This document shows, in pieces, positions 36,250 through 49,439 of a stretch of 64,000 bases of DNA. A program made the position numbers and the translations under genes. Position 1 is the stretch's first letter. Every line of letters begins with the position of its first letter. A model generated the notes under the pieces. That model was not told where the DNA came from. It saw only the letters and a list, made by a program, of their open reading frames with translations, and made no database searches. This DNA comes from Rehmannia glutinosa (lineage: Eukaryota > Streptophyta > Magnoliopsida > Lamiales > Orobanchaceae): the NCBI GenBank assembly GCA_016081115.2, contig CM071930.1, positions 48,955,335 to 49,019,334 of the forward strand, written 5' to 3'.

Positions 36250-37480
36250 AGTGAGTGCCAAGGAACCTGGTACATGGATAGTGGTTGTTCCGGACATATG
36301 ACAGAAACAAGAAAAATCTGTCAACATTCAAGGAAATTAAAGGAGCAAAAGTCATATTTGGAGGAAATGAAGCTCGGGGAGAAATAAGAGGCATTGGATC
36401 CATCAAGAAGAACGGATTAGAAATCACGGATGTTGCATATGTTGAAGGACTCAACTTCAACTTGCTAAGCATCACCAACTCGTGACAATGGTTATAATGT
36501 TGGATTTAACATGGGTATATGCCAAATCAAGGATATTGAATCAATTGAAGTTGTGTTGCAAGGATGCGGACAAAAGAACATGTATGTAGTAAATTGGTCA
36601 ACCGCAACACCAGACTGTCTATTAGCAAAGAGCAAACTAAATCAAGTTGGTTGTGGCACAAAAAGTTGAGTCACCCGAATTTCAAAACACTTAACAAGCT
36701 TGCGAAGTAATCTTGTGGAAGGTCTTCCGGACTCGATACAAGAAGGAGAGTATATGTGACGCATGCGAGAAGGGAAAACAGATCAAATCATCATTCAAAG
36801 AAAAGACATGCCCATCTTCAACAAGGATATGCACTGCTACATATGGATCTATTTGGTCCAGTTGAACCAACTAGCATAAGTGGGAAGAAATATACCTTGG
36901 TGGTAGTAGATGACTACTCAAGATATACATGGACAATATTCATGTGTAAGAAGAAAAGAAACTCTATAGAAACTACCACGGTGATGAAGAGGATTCAAAA
37001 TGAGAAGAGCCAAACCATTATCAAAATAAGATCGAGACGGAGAGGAACCGAGTTTGTCAATGGTATAATAACTCAATATTGTATTGAAAATGGCATTGGT
37101 CATGAATTATTGCAGCAAGGACTCCACAATGAGAATGGAGTTGCGAAAGAAGGAATAGAACACTCAAAGAAGCAAAGAAGGACCATGTTAGTCAAGCGGG
37201 GTTACCAAAGAGATTTTGGGTCAAGCAATCAACACGACTTGATACACTCAAAACGGATGTATGATAAACAGACAAACGGTGACAAAGACTCCTATGAGAT
37301 TTGGACGGGGAGAAAACCAAATGTTGCATATTTTAGAATATTTGGATGTAAATGCTTCATCCATAACAATGGCAAAGACAATCTAAAGGCTTTCGATGCT
37401 AAAGGCGATGAAGGTATCTTCTTGGGATACTCGGTGAAAGCAAAGCCTCAGAGTACTCAACAAAAGGACTATGGTTGAGA
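36250..37480 (+). pseudogene. Sirevirus B protease and integrase
   Basis: Protease active-site relic TWYMDSG near 36268-36290. GAG-pre-integrase block (HKKLSHPNFKTLNKLA) near 36660-36705. Integrase core from LLHMDLFGPVEPTSISGKK (about 36833) through VVVDDYSRYTWTIF, with catalytic-core relics up to 37200, and the C-terminal IWTGRKPNVAYFRIFGCK block near 37295-37350. An open frame spans 36756-37478 but has small internal shifts relative to elements A and C; for example the usual PQQNG motif is scrambled near 37120. Confidence 0.8.
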
Positions 37481-37599
37481 GGAATCCATTCATGTGGTAT
37501 TCGATGAGCCAAATGTAAATGGAGAAGACATTGAAGAGTCGGTGATAAGTGAATCATCCAACCATAGTAAAAGTCCTATCTCAAGTCAAGTGGAATTAT

Positions 37600-39357
37600 A
37601 AACTCGATGAAGATGAGATAGCCGAGTCTCATAAAATCTTTGGAAAATTTGCGGCTAAGTGATTGTGAGAGAGAGCGATCAAAGCAACACAATCGCTAGA
37701 CGATCAATCCGGCTAACTTACTTCAACTCGATGTAAGATGGTGAAAGACCATCCACGTAACTTGTCATTGGAAATATAAGAGAAGGTGTCAAAACAAGAT
37801 CCGAACTCAACAAGAAGCTATGTTCATATGCTTTATCTCACAAATAGAGCCTAAAGATGTATTACAAGCATTGGATGGCACACATTGGATTCAAGCTATG
37901 CAAGAAGAGTTGAATCAGTTTGAAAGAAATAAAGTATGGGAGTTAGTTCAAAGACCCACCCATCCAAATGTTATTGGTACTAAATGGGTGTTCAGAAACA
38001 AGATGAACGAGGAGGGTTCTGTGGTAAGAAACAAAGTAAGACTAGTAGCCAAAGGATATTTCCAAGAAGAAGGAATAGATTTTGATGAAACATTTGCTCC
38101 TGTAGCAAGATTGGAAGCTATAAGGATGTTTCTTGCCTATGCAGCTCACAAGAATTTTATTATATATCAGATGGATGTAAAACGTGCATTCCTAAAAGGT
38201 TTATTGGAAGAAGAAGTGTATGTTGAACAACCTCCAGGATTTGAGCAGAAGACTCTTGCAGATAAGGTATACAAACTCAAGAAAGCTCTGTATGGATTGA
38301 AACAGGCACCGTGAGCATGGTATGATACTTTGTCACAATTCCTAATCGAGAATGGATTCACAAAAGGAAAAGTAGATAGAACACTTTTCGAATTCAAGAC
38401 AAGAAGAGCATATTGCTTGTTCAAATATATGTGGATGACATCATTTTTGGATCCTCAAACAAAGAGCAATGTGAAAAAATTTCAAACCTCATGCAAAGCA
38501 AATTTGAAATGAGCATGATGGGAGAGTCGACATTCTTCCTTGGACTCCAAGTAAAAGCAGTGAAGGATGGAACCTTCATAAGTCAAACAAAATACACCAG
38601 AGAGTTAATGAAGAAATTTGGTATGGAGGAGAAGTCTTCTCGTGAAAATACCAATGAATACATTAGTCAAAATGGACATGGATGCAGATGGCAAGCCGTA
38701 GATCAAACAAGATACTGAGAACACTTATTGGATCATTGCTTTATCTCATAGCAAGCGGGTCGACATCACCTTTCTTTGTAGGTGTATGTGTGAGATTTCA
38801 ATATGCTCCAAAAGAGAGCCATATGACTGCAACTAAGAGGATTTTGAGATATTTGAAAGGAAGCCAAGAAGTTGGCTTATGGTATCAAAAAGGAAGGTGG
38901 ATTCAAGCTAATTGGCTATTCGACTACGACTATCTTTGGATGCGAGTTGACAGAAGAGCACTTCGAGGCACATGTCAAATGCTTGGAAATAGGCTAATTT
39001 CTGGTTTAGCAAAAAGCAAAATTCAATAGCCACCTCTACAAGCGAGAATACATATCTGGGCAACTGTTGTGCCCAAATCCTATGGATGAGGCGGTGAGAG
39101 ACTATGAAGTTGAAGAAAAGAAATTTCAATCATGTGTGATAACACAAGTGCAATTGCAATCACTCGTAATCTCGTGTTGCACTCAAGAACAAAGCATATC
39201 GATGTCGATATCACTTCATAAGAGATCATGTTGAAAAGAAGGACATCATCTTGGAATATATTTCAACCGATAAACAAGTTTCGACATATTCACAAAACCA
39301 TTATGTGAGTTAAGATTTGAAGAACTCAAGCATGAGTTAGGGTTAATTGAGTGGTGA
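37600..39357 (+). pseudogene. Sirevirus B reverse transcriptase and RNase H
   Basis: RT from about 37820 (MFICFISQIEPKDVLQALDG) includes WVFRNKMNEEGSVVRNKVRL, YQMDVKRAFLKGLLEEEVYV and YGLKQA. A TGA breaks the frame at 38312-38314, and active-site YVDD lies at 38428-38439. RNase H covers about 38800-39357 with a degraded ADS/DSSYAG region near 38910-38945. The pol end matches element C's GLIELS ending. Frame breaks at 38314, 38700 and 39029 make it inactive as read. Confidence 0.85.
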
Positions 39358-39918
39358 CACTCGAGAAGACTCAAAGAAAAGAAATGAAACACAAAAAGAG
39401 AAAAAGGATGAATTCTCAAAATCGCCTAAATGAATCGGCCCTATGTCGGAAAGACAAACTATATCTTGAATTAGTGACAAATTTGAGTCACCGAGAGAAT
39501 CGTGACGAGAAGAGTTAAATCGGCTAAGGGATAATTTCGAGTCATTTATGAGCAAAGTGACAAAAACGCAATCGTTTTTACTAAGCGGGAATGTTTTTAA
39601 GAATGACGTCAAGATAATGATGATGTGTACAGCAAAAAGTCGCATACCAAGCTTATGATTGGATATAAATCTTTGCCGCATTAAATTCGAGACATTAAAT
39701 GCTAATCGGCGTGCAAAATCTAAGCCGTTGATTTCAATCACATTTCAAAAACTACCCGCACGCCCTTTCGTAAAAACCATACTTAAACCATTTTCGTCTG
39801 TTTTCTCTCACATATTACCAAAACGGTTCATTTCTATCTCGAAGCAAAGGCAAAACTCTCTCAAAACCCTATCAATATTCAAATCAACTTCTAAGTTTCT
39901 TTTCGTGAAATATTGAAA

Positions 39919-42900
39919 AATGGCATCAACTTATGATTTCGTCAAGCTAGGGAAGCAAATCCACACGGGTCTCTTTGTGGATTTGAAGGAATGGTCAAAC
40001 AGGGGTCCGATGACGCCCTCATAAAGAAAATCGCTGAAAAGCTCGAAACCTCCGGCCGAAACCATTTTCGACGATGGAGTTCTCGTTGACCTATGTGGAA
40101 GAGGTCGCATAGTTCACGTGAACGCCGAGATTCACGATGAGGGATTAAATCCTCTGTTCACGGGAAGGAGTTCATCATCTCTCGCAAGGATCTCGCGAAC
40201 ACCGCTCACTACCGGCGGAAGGAGCACGAGAAATCAATGAAGGCGACGTGAGACTTAGCGCCGCTTGGAAGGAAGTAGCCAAGACCGACTATCTTTGAAA
40301 AGATAGTCTACACAACCAAAAAGGGGCTTGAAGGAGGACTACCACAAACTGTTGGACATAGTTGCCAAATGCATAGACATCAAATTTGGCGCTTTGACCA
40401 ATGTTTAAAGCAAAACCGATCGCAATGGTGCGATCATTAAAGAAAAGCAAGTAAACCTGGCTGAGTTTGTCTACAAGCAGACTCTGCCGTAATGAGAACA
40501 AATCCTTCAAAGAGAATGGTGCATTTGGAGGATCCTCGGGATATGGCCTGGTGATTGGCCGGTGATGGAGGTGAAAGGAGTCCCCTCTTCGACATGGAAA
40601 GGCGTTCCATGTAAACAAGAGGATGTTGAGATCAAACCTCTCGGGCGCACGTAAGAGAGCCCACGCTAAGAGAGGCGATACAAGTGAGGGGAATCGGTGA
40701 CCCTCAAGATACTGTTGTTTCCTCTCCACCAAAGAAGAAAGTGCCCCTGCGGTGCTAAGAGAACCGCTTTGCCCTGCAGCCTAAGAAAAACAAATCTACT
40801 CCCCCCTGTGAAGTCGAGTCGCCCCCGCAGCCGTGTCTCTCGCCCAAAGCAGTTAGTGCCGAGAAGAATCTCAAATACCTTCAGGTCGTCAAAAGAGGAG
40901 AATCGATAAGCCAAGACGGCCTGCTCCTCGTAAGAAGAAAACACCAAAGACCGCCCCGCCGCCTGGACTCGAGAAAACACTCTCTCCGAACGAGGAAATC
41001 CCTCCGGTACGAACTAAGAGACGAAGAAGAATCATCAAGCAATCCGAACTTGAAAAACCGGGTGAGTCGCCCACTCACCAAACAGATCGGAGAGATGCTG
41101 GAGAAGTAGAGTCTCGGATATTATTGATGAAAATGCCAAGTCTGTCAAGGCGATCATCGAGGCAAATCAAGACCCAATGTAGTTCGAGCAAGTGAGACAC
41201 AAAAGTAGCTAAGAAATCTAACTCGCTTTGTGATGTGAGAATCGTATCCCCTCCAATGCAATGACGCACGGTGACAAAATAGAGCACCAAAGCTTGCTAC
41301 CTTCTATCCCCGAGAATGAGAGACAAGAAGAAGAAGCCGAAAGACATGATGATGTGATGATCCTATCCCCACTTTATCCGGACATCCAAAATCGTCTGCG
41401 AGTGTGGAGGAAGTGGAAATTGAGTCGATCCAGGAACAGTTCCAATGGCACGAGTTTATCGAAGAAGAAGAGGAAGCGATGAACTTTCTTGGAGTGACCA
41501 CCTTTGTGGTCCAAGCATTGGATGAAGAAAATCGCACGAGATATCTTGCAGATCTCAAGGACAAGGAGAAGGGAGAGACAGGCGAGAGGAAGGCGAGGCA
41601 CGTGAGAAGGCCAAAGATCCGCCCTATCACCGCACACGTAACACACACATCATCTCCTTGATGTCTTATCGGATAGTGATGAGGATCTCGGACCCCTCTG
41701 CCGCCACGAGAAGAGTTGCAAATGCAACAAGCAATGCACGAATCCGAGAATTCTTCATGAGAAAAGAATGATGGAGGGACCAGGAGAGTCCTCCAAAACA
41801 CAACTAGAGTTGGACCTAATGGGGAGTGCAAAGATATTGCCACGATTGTTCCGCCACCACTTTGACTCACTCGGAAGAAGGAATTAAGGGAATTGGCGAT
41901 GAAACCGGGTTAGTGGGGGGACCCCTAATGAAGGTGTCATACCACCGCCCCAACGGTGAACACTCGGTAGGAGCAGTGGGAGTTTGGAGACAAGTGACCC
42001 CATTCAAGTCACTCGGTGGTGCGCCACCGAGGGGAAACTCCTCCACCGCAGCGCAAGGTCGGAGGATCTGCAGATGACTCCACAACGAATCTAGGAGGCG
42101 AAGTGGAGAAAGTACAAACACAAAATACATAGCAAGTTGCCATCAACGAAGCTCGCAGGCGATTGAGACTGTCTCGGTGAGGTGCCAACCGCTCGAAGGC
42201 TAATGACGCTGATGCGATGCGGTCGAGGCACAGGAAGGAACAACCCGGGAGTTAACACTGCGGGCAATGAAAGTGCAATCCATGGGGTTGAGACTCCAAT
42301 GGATGCCACCACAGAAGACCCTAAGACAATCGACACCGTCGAAAGGGAGGTCCAAGCCTCCTCATTGCAGCTTGAGGCGCAGGAGGTAATGAAGGCCAAC
42401 GGGAGGTTGAGACTTCTCGGGGTAAAGAGTTGAAGTAGAGAACATCCCTCCCGCTATCATTGATCCATCCGAAAAGGAGATTAGCGCACTTCACGACTCC
42501 CAGGATAATCCCGATGTAACCTTTCTCGGGATCGGAAGAAGACGATGAAGCCGAGTCATCCCCGTGGATCGATCCAAAAGACTCGGTGAGGATGTTCCAA
42601 CCACGAGCAAGTCGACCTCAAGACTACTCGTCAAACTTTCAACTTTGATGATGAGCCATCCATGGAAATCTCATCATCGTCCGATGACGCTTCCGATAAG
42701 GCCGAGGACGATCAACTCAATTGAAGAAACCGGTGAGACCGAAGGCTGAGAGAGATTGAGGCTCGGCAAAAGTCGGGTCAACTTCACAACAAACCCAGTA
42801 CCGCAGAGTCCAGTCCATGCGCGGGCTCCCAAGCCGCAACGGAGTTCGACTCCACAGGGGAACTTCACGCGCACTCTTATCATTGAACAAATCCCGATTT

Positions 42901-44585
42901 GCCCGTGATGATTCCTTTGTAGAATCATTTCCATTCTCTCCGGAGGTACCCGACCTCCCGAATAGTCGAGAAAATGATCTCGCGCGCTTCCACGCACTGC
43001 ATCCTGTCATTCCATCGATACCATCATTTCGGTGACTATGATTTTGACGCTTGGCCATCATCGCAACCTTGAGGGAACAAGCGAAGTTCGGGAGGTGTTC
43101 AAAGCATTATTTGCGAAATTGAACGGATGAAGAGGCACCAGGCCTCGATGGACATGAGATCGGATAACATAGATGCCAACCTTATCTGGCGACTTGAGAG
43201 GCATAATAGTCGAATCGGGAGTGGTGGCAACAAAGAAAGAAACAATGCGCGTGGAACAAGCTAGATATTTCAGAACATTGTTCAACAAGTCAGCTGTCCG
43301 GGAGAGCCGAGAACGCCGATGCAAAGACGAAATTGAGAGAACACATTGAGCACATGCATGAATCTCACACCTTTCTTGAGATAAAGGCTGCTGCGTGAGC
43401 AAAATAAGAATGAGCTCCTGCGTATGGAAGAAAACATGGATAGAAAATTCAGCCTTATTATGGTGAGATGAAGTTGCTTAAAGTGAATCCAACGCTACTC
43501 GTTCGAGTTTCGTGCAACATACACCACACAGACTCGAAGCGAGAACTCGGCTATCCAGACTCGACTTCCGCTTGCTAGTAGTAGTTTCGAGAGGTTCCTC
43601 TCTCCTTTGATGATGCCAAAAAGGGGGAAGAGGAATACCTTAAAGCGCTAAAGAGATCCGAAGGTTTGAAAAGGAGGGAGCATTTTGTGAAGGGAAAGAC
43701 AGTGAGGAAGTTACAAGGAAAAGAAAGGAAAGTATGTTGAGGGGGAAGGATCGAGAGATGTGACCTTAATGATTGCACAAACCCCCAACAAGGTCTTGTT
43801 GTCACACTGATATTATCAGAAGACAAACTCCCAGTGACTCCGCCACTCCAACACTCTTTGCATCTATGGTGAAAAGAGAAAAAAACGATTGAAGCGAGGG
43901 ATGGAGGAAGTGGAAGGAAGGTTGAATGCCCGAGTTATGGACATCTTGAAACAACATGAAGGCATTCCAAAGAGACAGAGACACTTATGCCATCTCGGAT
44001 GTCGGGACCAAGCCAAGATCAGTTGATGAATTTAAAATGCTCGCATCTCGAAGGATACTTCGCAAACATGTCTATGGCTCAAGCCAGGACTTATCTTGGG
44101 AAAAGGGTCTCACGTTATGTGAAGAAGGCGACAGCAGCAGACTACCGGCAATCACTCTGCTTTGGTCACTCCGATGGTCACTCAATTTGGAAAGAAGAAG
44201 ACCCCAAAGACAATACACGCCCGCAGGTAGAGGAAGAAGCGTGGTGGAGGAAGAGATTTGAGACCCAGGCCTCGCCCAAAAACATTGATTACATAGATCC
44301 AAGCAAGAAATGAGGGATCTCTTCGGGTGGTCTTGACCAAGTAGCCAATCTGCAAGTGGCTAAAAACAATCGAGTATGTGAAAAGAATCGAAGAAGAAAA
44401 TAAAAGACAAACTCAGCTATGGGAGGAGAGATAAGAGAGATTAAGAAGAGATGAAGCTGCCCGGAAAGCATATGAAAAGAAGAAGAAGAAGGCGGCTGAA
44501 GATGAAAAAAAGAAAAGAAGACCGAGAAGATGACAGAACTAGAGAAGATGAAAGAAGGAGGCAGCGAAGGAGATGAAGTGTTGCT
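39919..44585 (+). pseudogene. Sirevirus B env-like region
   Basis: Homologue of the element C region at 18140-22833. It begins MASTYDFVKLGKQIHTG at 39919. Downstream frames keep the same compositional blocks (charged helical, acidic, Lys/Arg-rich end near 44440-44570) but no open frame exceeds about 110 codons. Function in the family is unproven. A PPT-like string (gatgccaaaaagggggaaga) occurs inside it at 43611-43631. Confidence 0.65.
43611..43631 (+). promoter_or_regulatory. Internal polypurine-tract-like sequence in Sirevirus B
   Basis: gatgccaaaaagggggaaga resembles the PPT context beside the 3' LTR (44831-44851) and that of element C. Multiple PPT-like copies near the 3' end are a known Sirevirus trait. 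Confidence 0.55.
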
Positions 44586-44830
44586 GTCCACCCCTTCATG
44601 TATTTTACTATGTAAATACATACTATGTAAGTCTTCTGTAATAAATCTGTAAATTCTCTATTTTTTTTGCGTAGACATAAATGTTTGCTTTGATACACCT
44701 TATAAACAGTTGTGTAAAAGAACAAGAATGTTATGATCAATAAAAGGATTGATTCTACGCATACATTCTCTGTGAATGCACTATCTGTATGTATCTTTGC
44801 TATTTACATTTTGAATGTTTTAAGTTTTGG

Positions 44831-44851
44831 CATCATCAAAAAGGGTGAAAT
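44831..44851 (+). promoter_or_regulatory. Polypurine tract of Sirevirus B
   Basis: catcatcaaaaagggtgaaa directly before the 3' LTR. Confidence 0.8.
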
Positions 44852-46360
44852 TGTTGGGAAATTTATTGTTTAGATTTTGATGAATACCATGTAAAACATA
44901 GAATAGGAAGTTGGCACCCCATTTTTGTTGTAAATCGCATTGTAATAAATAGGGTTGGTCAAGCAGTGAGTTAAGTCACTATGCCCAAACATGCAAGAAG
45001 ACAATCGGAGACTAGTAGGAAGACTCATTGCGAGACAACCGAGTTTGGCAAAAGAAGAGAAGACGGGAACTCGATGAAGGTGCAATTTGAGATGCGGTGA
45101 GTAAAGCATCAGTCAAGTCAACTCAAGATAGTCAAGTCTCTAGTTGAAGTGTGAGAAGAGTCATTTAATGATTGGAAGTCGACTCTAAGTCACCTAGGGA
45201 AAGCAAGGAAATGCGGTCAAGTCGAGATAATCGAAAGAGATCCGTTGCACGTAAATCAAGAGAATTACTTAAACAAGTAATATCTCCATGCTACCTTTCT
45301 CGGAGTGCTCGATCCACGAAGCGTGCAGGGGAATAAACCAATGGGAAGCACTACACCGTGTCGGCGCTCGAAAAGTCAAGAATAATTCATACGAGGAAGT
45401 GGCAATTCCAAGGACTGCAACAAGACAAGCCAACGACCACAAGTGACTTTAAAAAATAAGCCTATCTCTTCAACGGGCAAATTTTTGAAAGATCACTATA
45501 AAAGGCTGAGGATGACTACGAAAAAAAGATTGATTACGAACCAAAAACATTCAAGCTAATATCTCGAATCGTAATCAAAATATTCTCAAAATCATTCAAG
45601 TTTAATCCTCAAGCCTACACTACGAAGAAAATCAATCCAACACTCACCTGTGAAGGAAAGATAGCTTCAATCAGTTGAAGAGAAAACTTTAGAAGAAAAG
45701 GGGTCTACATTCCACGAAGGATTGTAGGAAGGTTCAAGGTCGAACCAGTCTCGAGTTTTTGGAGGGCTTCGTGATCAAATCCTAAGAGCTTGAGCAAGTG
45801 AGTTGTAGTATCAAAGGCGCCTGCCTGTGAAGAAAAAGTCGGACGAGAAGCCGAGTCGGACGAGAAGATCAAGTGAGTGACCAAGGCAGGCATCACTCAG
45901 ATATCGATCAATACTTAGTGGAGTCCCAAAGAGAGGAGGAAGAATTACCCCATCTTCGAACCTCTATAAAAATTTATCGTGTCATTTACATTTCAGCACT
46001 TTAATTCCTGAATCTTATTTGTTTAATTCTGCTGACATATTTGCTATCCAACTGATAATCTCTAAGTACTAAAACCCAGTATTAAATCATTACTAAATCA
46101 AACTTAAGGGTGTTAAGTCTTCTGCTGAAAACAAACCACGTTGAGCTAATTCGGTCTTAACGGTGAGTTATTCTATCAACAAGACTTAGTCGAGTCTGTT
46201 GAGTGACTAACTCTTGATTAACTAAATTGGTCTGTCCACCAAGGACACGGATGTATAGTGTCAACTCTGAATTTTAAAAAGGACCAAAAGTGAAAAGTTG
46301 GTAAGGTTTATTCAACTCCCCCCCTTCTAAACCTTACACTCACACCCCTCGGGACCTACA
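44852..46360 (+). repeat. 3' LTR of Sirevirus B
   Basis: Pairs with 32191-33756. Differs by clustered short indels, including a gap around 45890-45930. Confidence 0.92.
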
Positions 46361-46365
46361 ACTTC

Positions 46366-46900
46366 TTTTATGTATCTACCATATGTAAGGCATAATGTAA
46401 AAGTTGATTAAAAGGTACTTCATACGTAGCAACTGATCGACTTCCCTGTTTAAGTTTAAGAAACTCTTTTTCATTCTGATCCCTTTATCCCTATCAACCT
46501 CTGGAAAGTATATATCATGAAATGTCAATACGGTTGACTGAACCGTTCTATGAGATATAGTCTCCCACCAATCATAAGTGTCTCCCTAAAGAAGTGATAC
46601 TGCATAATCAAACTTTTCTTTGGGGAACATTTCATCAAACTCAGAACGTTATATGTTTGTTTTAACCATAATTCTGCTACTGTTGGATTAATAGTACCCA
46701 CAATATCAACAGCTCCCATTTTTCTAAGTTTATCATACTTTTGTTCGCATAGATCATGTGGGTTTCAAAATTGAGCAAGTATCCCATGCACATGATATGG
46801 AGGTGAATGAGATGATTGTGACTCTGGCTCGGCTGGTCCTTCCCCTCTGATTACCTTGCTCATCATTATCTACTTGAATGATAACATATGCACATGCAAT
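46366..46900 (-). pseudogene. Element D gag N-terminal part
   Basis: Minus strand from about 46900. The segment MGAVDIVGTINPTVAELWL (46719 downward) is a retrotransposon gag opening. The frame then breaks at least three times before the Sirevirus B insertion. It continues on the other side of that insertion at 32185. Confidence 0.7.
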
Positions 46901-46927
46901 GCCATGGTTTTCAGAACCCCTACCCGG

Positions 46928-46939
46928 GCTCTGATACCA
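46928..46939 (-). promoter_or_regulatory. Primer-binding site of element D
   Basis: Minus strand tggtatcagagc followed by ccggg, complementary to initiator Met tRNA, eight bases from the 5' LTR. Confidence 0.85.
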
Positions 46940-46947
46940 AACTAAAC

Positions 46948-48916
46948 TGTAACGCCTTTACCCTTGTAACACACATATATATATATATATATATCATATA
47001 AAAATATAATTCATAGGCAGCACCACTGCATTGCGCATGGGATTAATATATTAATCATCAGTTATAACCTTTTCGATTCAAGCGGAAGCATTTACTCAAA
47101 ATGATTTAGCAGCACTCATTCACATATGTGCATTCATCCATATTACACAACATTAACGACCGTGCCCTTTTATATACAGATCAAAATAAAACTCCCTATA
47201 TGATATGCAAATGATGAGCTGAGGGAGAAGGATGGGAATTCAGCCAACCGACCTTTGATCCATGCTTTCAACTTCCATCACACCTCACGGATCAACTTTT
47301 ATCTACAACAACTAAAAATTGGCAACATTGCATTTGGTGAGTTGCAATCTCAGCAAGTATAATCTAATAACAAGTTATTTAACATCACACAAGCATATTA
47401 TCACAATCAATTGATCATATCATTTATAAACATATAAATGCACGTGCTTGATCATTTTCTTTTACTGTTATGGGCCAGCTAATACCAAGAATAAAATTGT
47501 GATCACGAAGATGGCCATGGCACTCTGTAATTCTTAATTTCACGTAGAGTTCAGTGAACTCGGGGTGGCCGTACGGTACTCTGTAATCCAGAAATTCTGG
47601 ATGACTATAATTCCGTGATTCAAGGTCATTAGTGGCCATAACAGAATCCATTTATCTCTGATGAATGCATTTCTGTAACCACATATTTCCTTTCCGTATC
47701 AATAACATCAGTAGAGATCGCATATCTCATTTTCATATCAATAACATCAGTAGAGATCACATATCTCAATTTCTTTCAATCTCATCACATATTGATCATG
47801 TATCCCAATTTCATCACAATATCATCATAGAGAATCATGCAATTCACGTTAGGGCACGATAAGCTACTATTCACTGTAGACAAATAAGTAAACAATTCTT
47901 TCCAACACATTAATCATATAATCACACAAGCTAAAAGATTATACTCACAACTGGTGTCCTTATCTGGCCCCTAGTTGGACTTGTTAGCTCCTTTATCGAG
48001 ATCTTGGCCTATTAACAAATCAATTAGAAATACATAATCATTTTCAAATCATATATTTAACACTAATGATATCATGTGTCTACAATTTATTTTTTTAACC
48101 TTACAAATATGTATCATTCCTCGGTACAATTAAGAATTGAATATAATTCAAACAATCTGGTTTTAATAAAATTAGCATAACCAGTACAACCAACATCCCA
48201 TATATTCTACAAATTTACCAACATATGTAATGAATTCTTATAATTATATCTCCAATCATTACATAAAGCTATATATATATATATATTTTTTTTTTCCTAA
48301 TCGTTAGCTAAATGGGAAAAACATTCGATAAATTCAAACTTTTCATCTCCTATATTTCCTCATGCGTTTATCCACTTGATTCTTTAAATAGTAAGATTCA
48401 ATTCATAGTTCACTGAGATCAGAAACATAGTTAATACATGGTTTCAACTTCTCCAAAACCCACAACAATAAAGTAAAAATTGAATAGCACAATAAATAAT
48501 TACTAATAAGGATATGATCAAGGAAATAATTACCAGCAATTTCAATTTGTAGAACGCCCAACCCGCTGAGCAGAGTGGTGTGTTCGTGTTTTTGCTAAAA
48601 GTCTATAATGTGTATATTTCTTATCCGTGTATGTGATGTGTTTAAAGTGAGAGAACATTAATATACAATATTATCACATAGTTTAGTGATGGCGGTGGAC
48701 ATAAGTATATAATACTAATATATCAGATGCATAGATATCCATAGAATTACATGTGTTCTGTAATTAATTAAATGCACCTACTTTTTGTACTTGAGGTGGC
48801 CTGCATACACACCCTCCAGTGACACATTGGTAACCATACTAAAATTTAATATATAGGAATTATATAATCTTAACATTATCTACACTTATAGGTTGCAACT
48901 AGGTATAATCTACGCC

Positions 48917-48968
<52 letters not shown>

Positions 48969-49439
48969 CATATCCTTACACACACACACACATATATATA
49001 TATATATGTATATATATATTACTACTTGTATATTAGTATCAGACTTGACATTTATCCCCTAGTCTCATTTCATTAGCTAAATTAAGATTTTATCTTTTTA
49101 TTACCATAATTAATATTGTTACTATTTTCATTCATTTTGTTTTTACTAAAATCATTGATATATATATACATATATCACATATTATTTGTTAAATTTAATA
49201 CCGTCTCACCTTCAACTATTCTACAAATATACACATCGATGCCACCTATCACCTTTAAATTACCATGTGCATCTTATCAATATTAAAAAGATAGTGATAG
49301 CTAACATGATTATGCTAAAAATGAAAAGAACATGATTTTACACGCATTCAAATTTTAATATGATATTTAAAATGCATGTAATTGTGCTTCTAATTGATTA
49401 ACCCTGATAATTAAAATGCAAAAGTTTTGCGTTATGACA
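46948..49439 (-). repeat. 5' LTR of element D
   Basis: 2492 bp, pairs with 27261-30991, and preserves the empty site of the hAT-like MITE. Confidence 0.92.

Larger units (their letters stand above)
32191..46360 (+). mobile_element. Sirevirus B (Ty1/copia, env-like class), complete
   Basis: LTRs 32191-33756 (1566 bp) and 44852-46360 (1509 bp), both TGTTGGG to CCTACA, with a perfect ACTTC duplication. Order: 5' LTR, PBS (33759), gag (33884), protease and integrase (36250-37480), RT and RNase H (37600-39357), env-like region (39919-44585), PPT (44831-44851), 3' LTR. Total 14,170 bp. It lies inside gag of element D, so it is younger than D. All ORFs nevertheless contain many small indels, and the sequence is strikingly rich in tcg/cga and poor in cag/ctg (see findings). 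Confidence 0.92.
27261..49439 (-). mobile_element. Ty3/gypsy chromovirus-like element D, internally deleted and nested into
   Basis: LTRs 27261-30991 (which includes a MITE) and 46948-49439 start TGTAACGCC and end ATGACA. They are nearly identical outside the MITE and microsatellite length. Minus orientation: PBS beside the right LTR, polypurine tract (aagggggggagaat on the minus strand) beside the left one. Remaining coding: gag, CCHC knuckle, protease, integrase C-terminus with chromodomain. RT, RNase H and the integrase core are missing. Sirevirus B is inserted in gag (32191-46360). Net length about 6.7 kb, of which only about 1.8 kb is internal. Confidence 0.88.
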
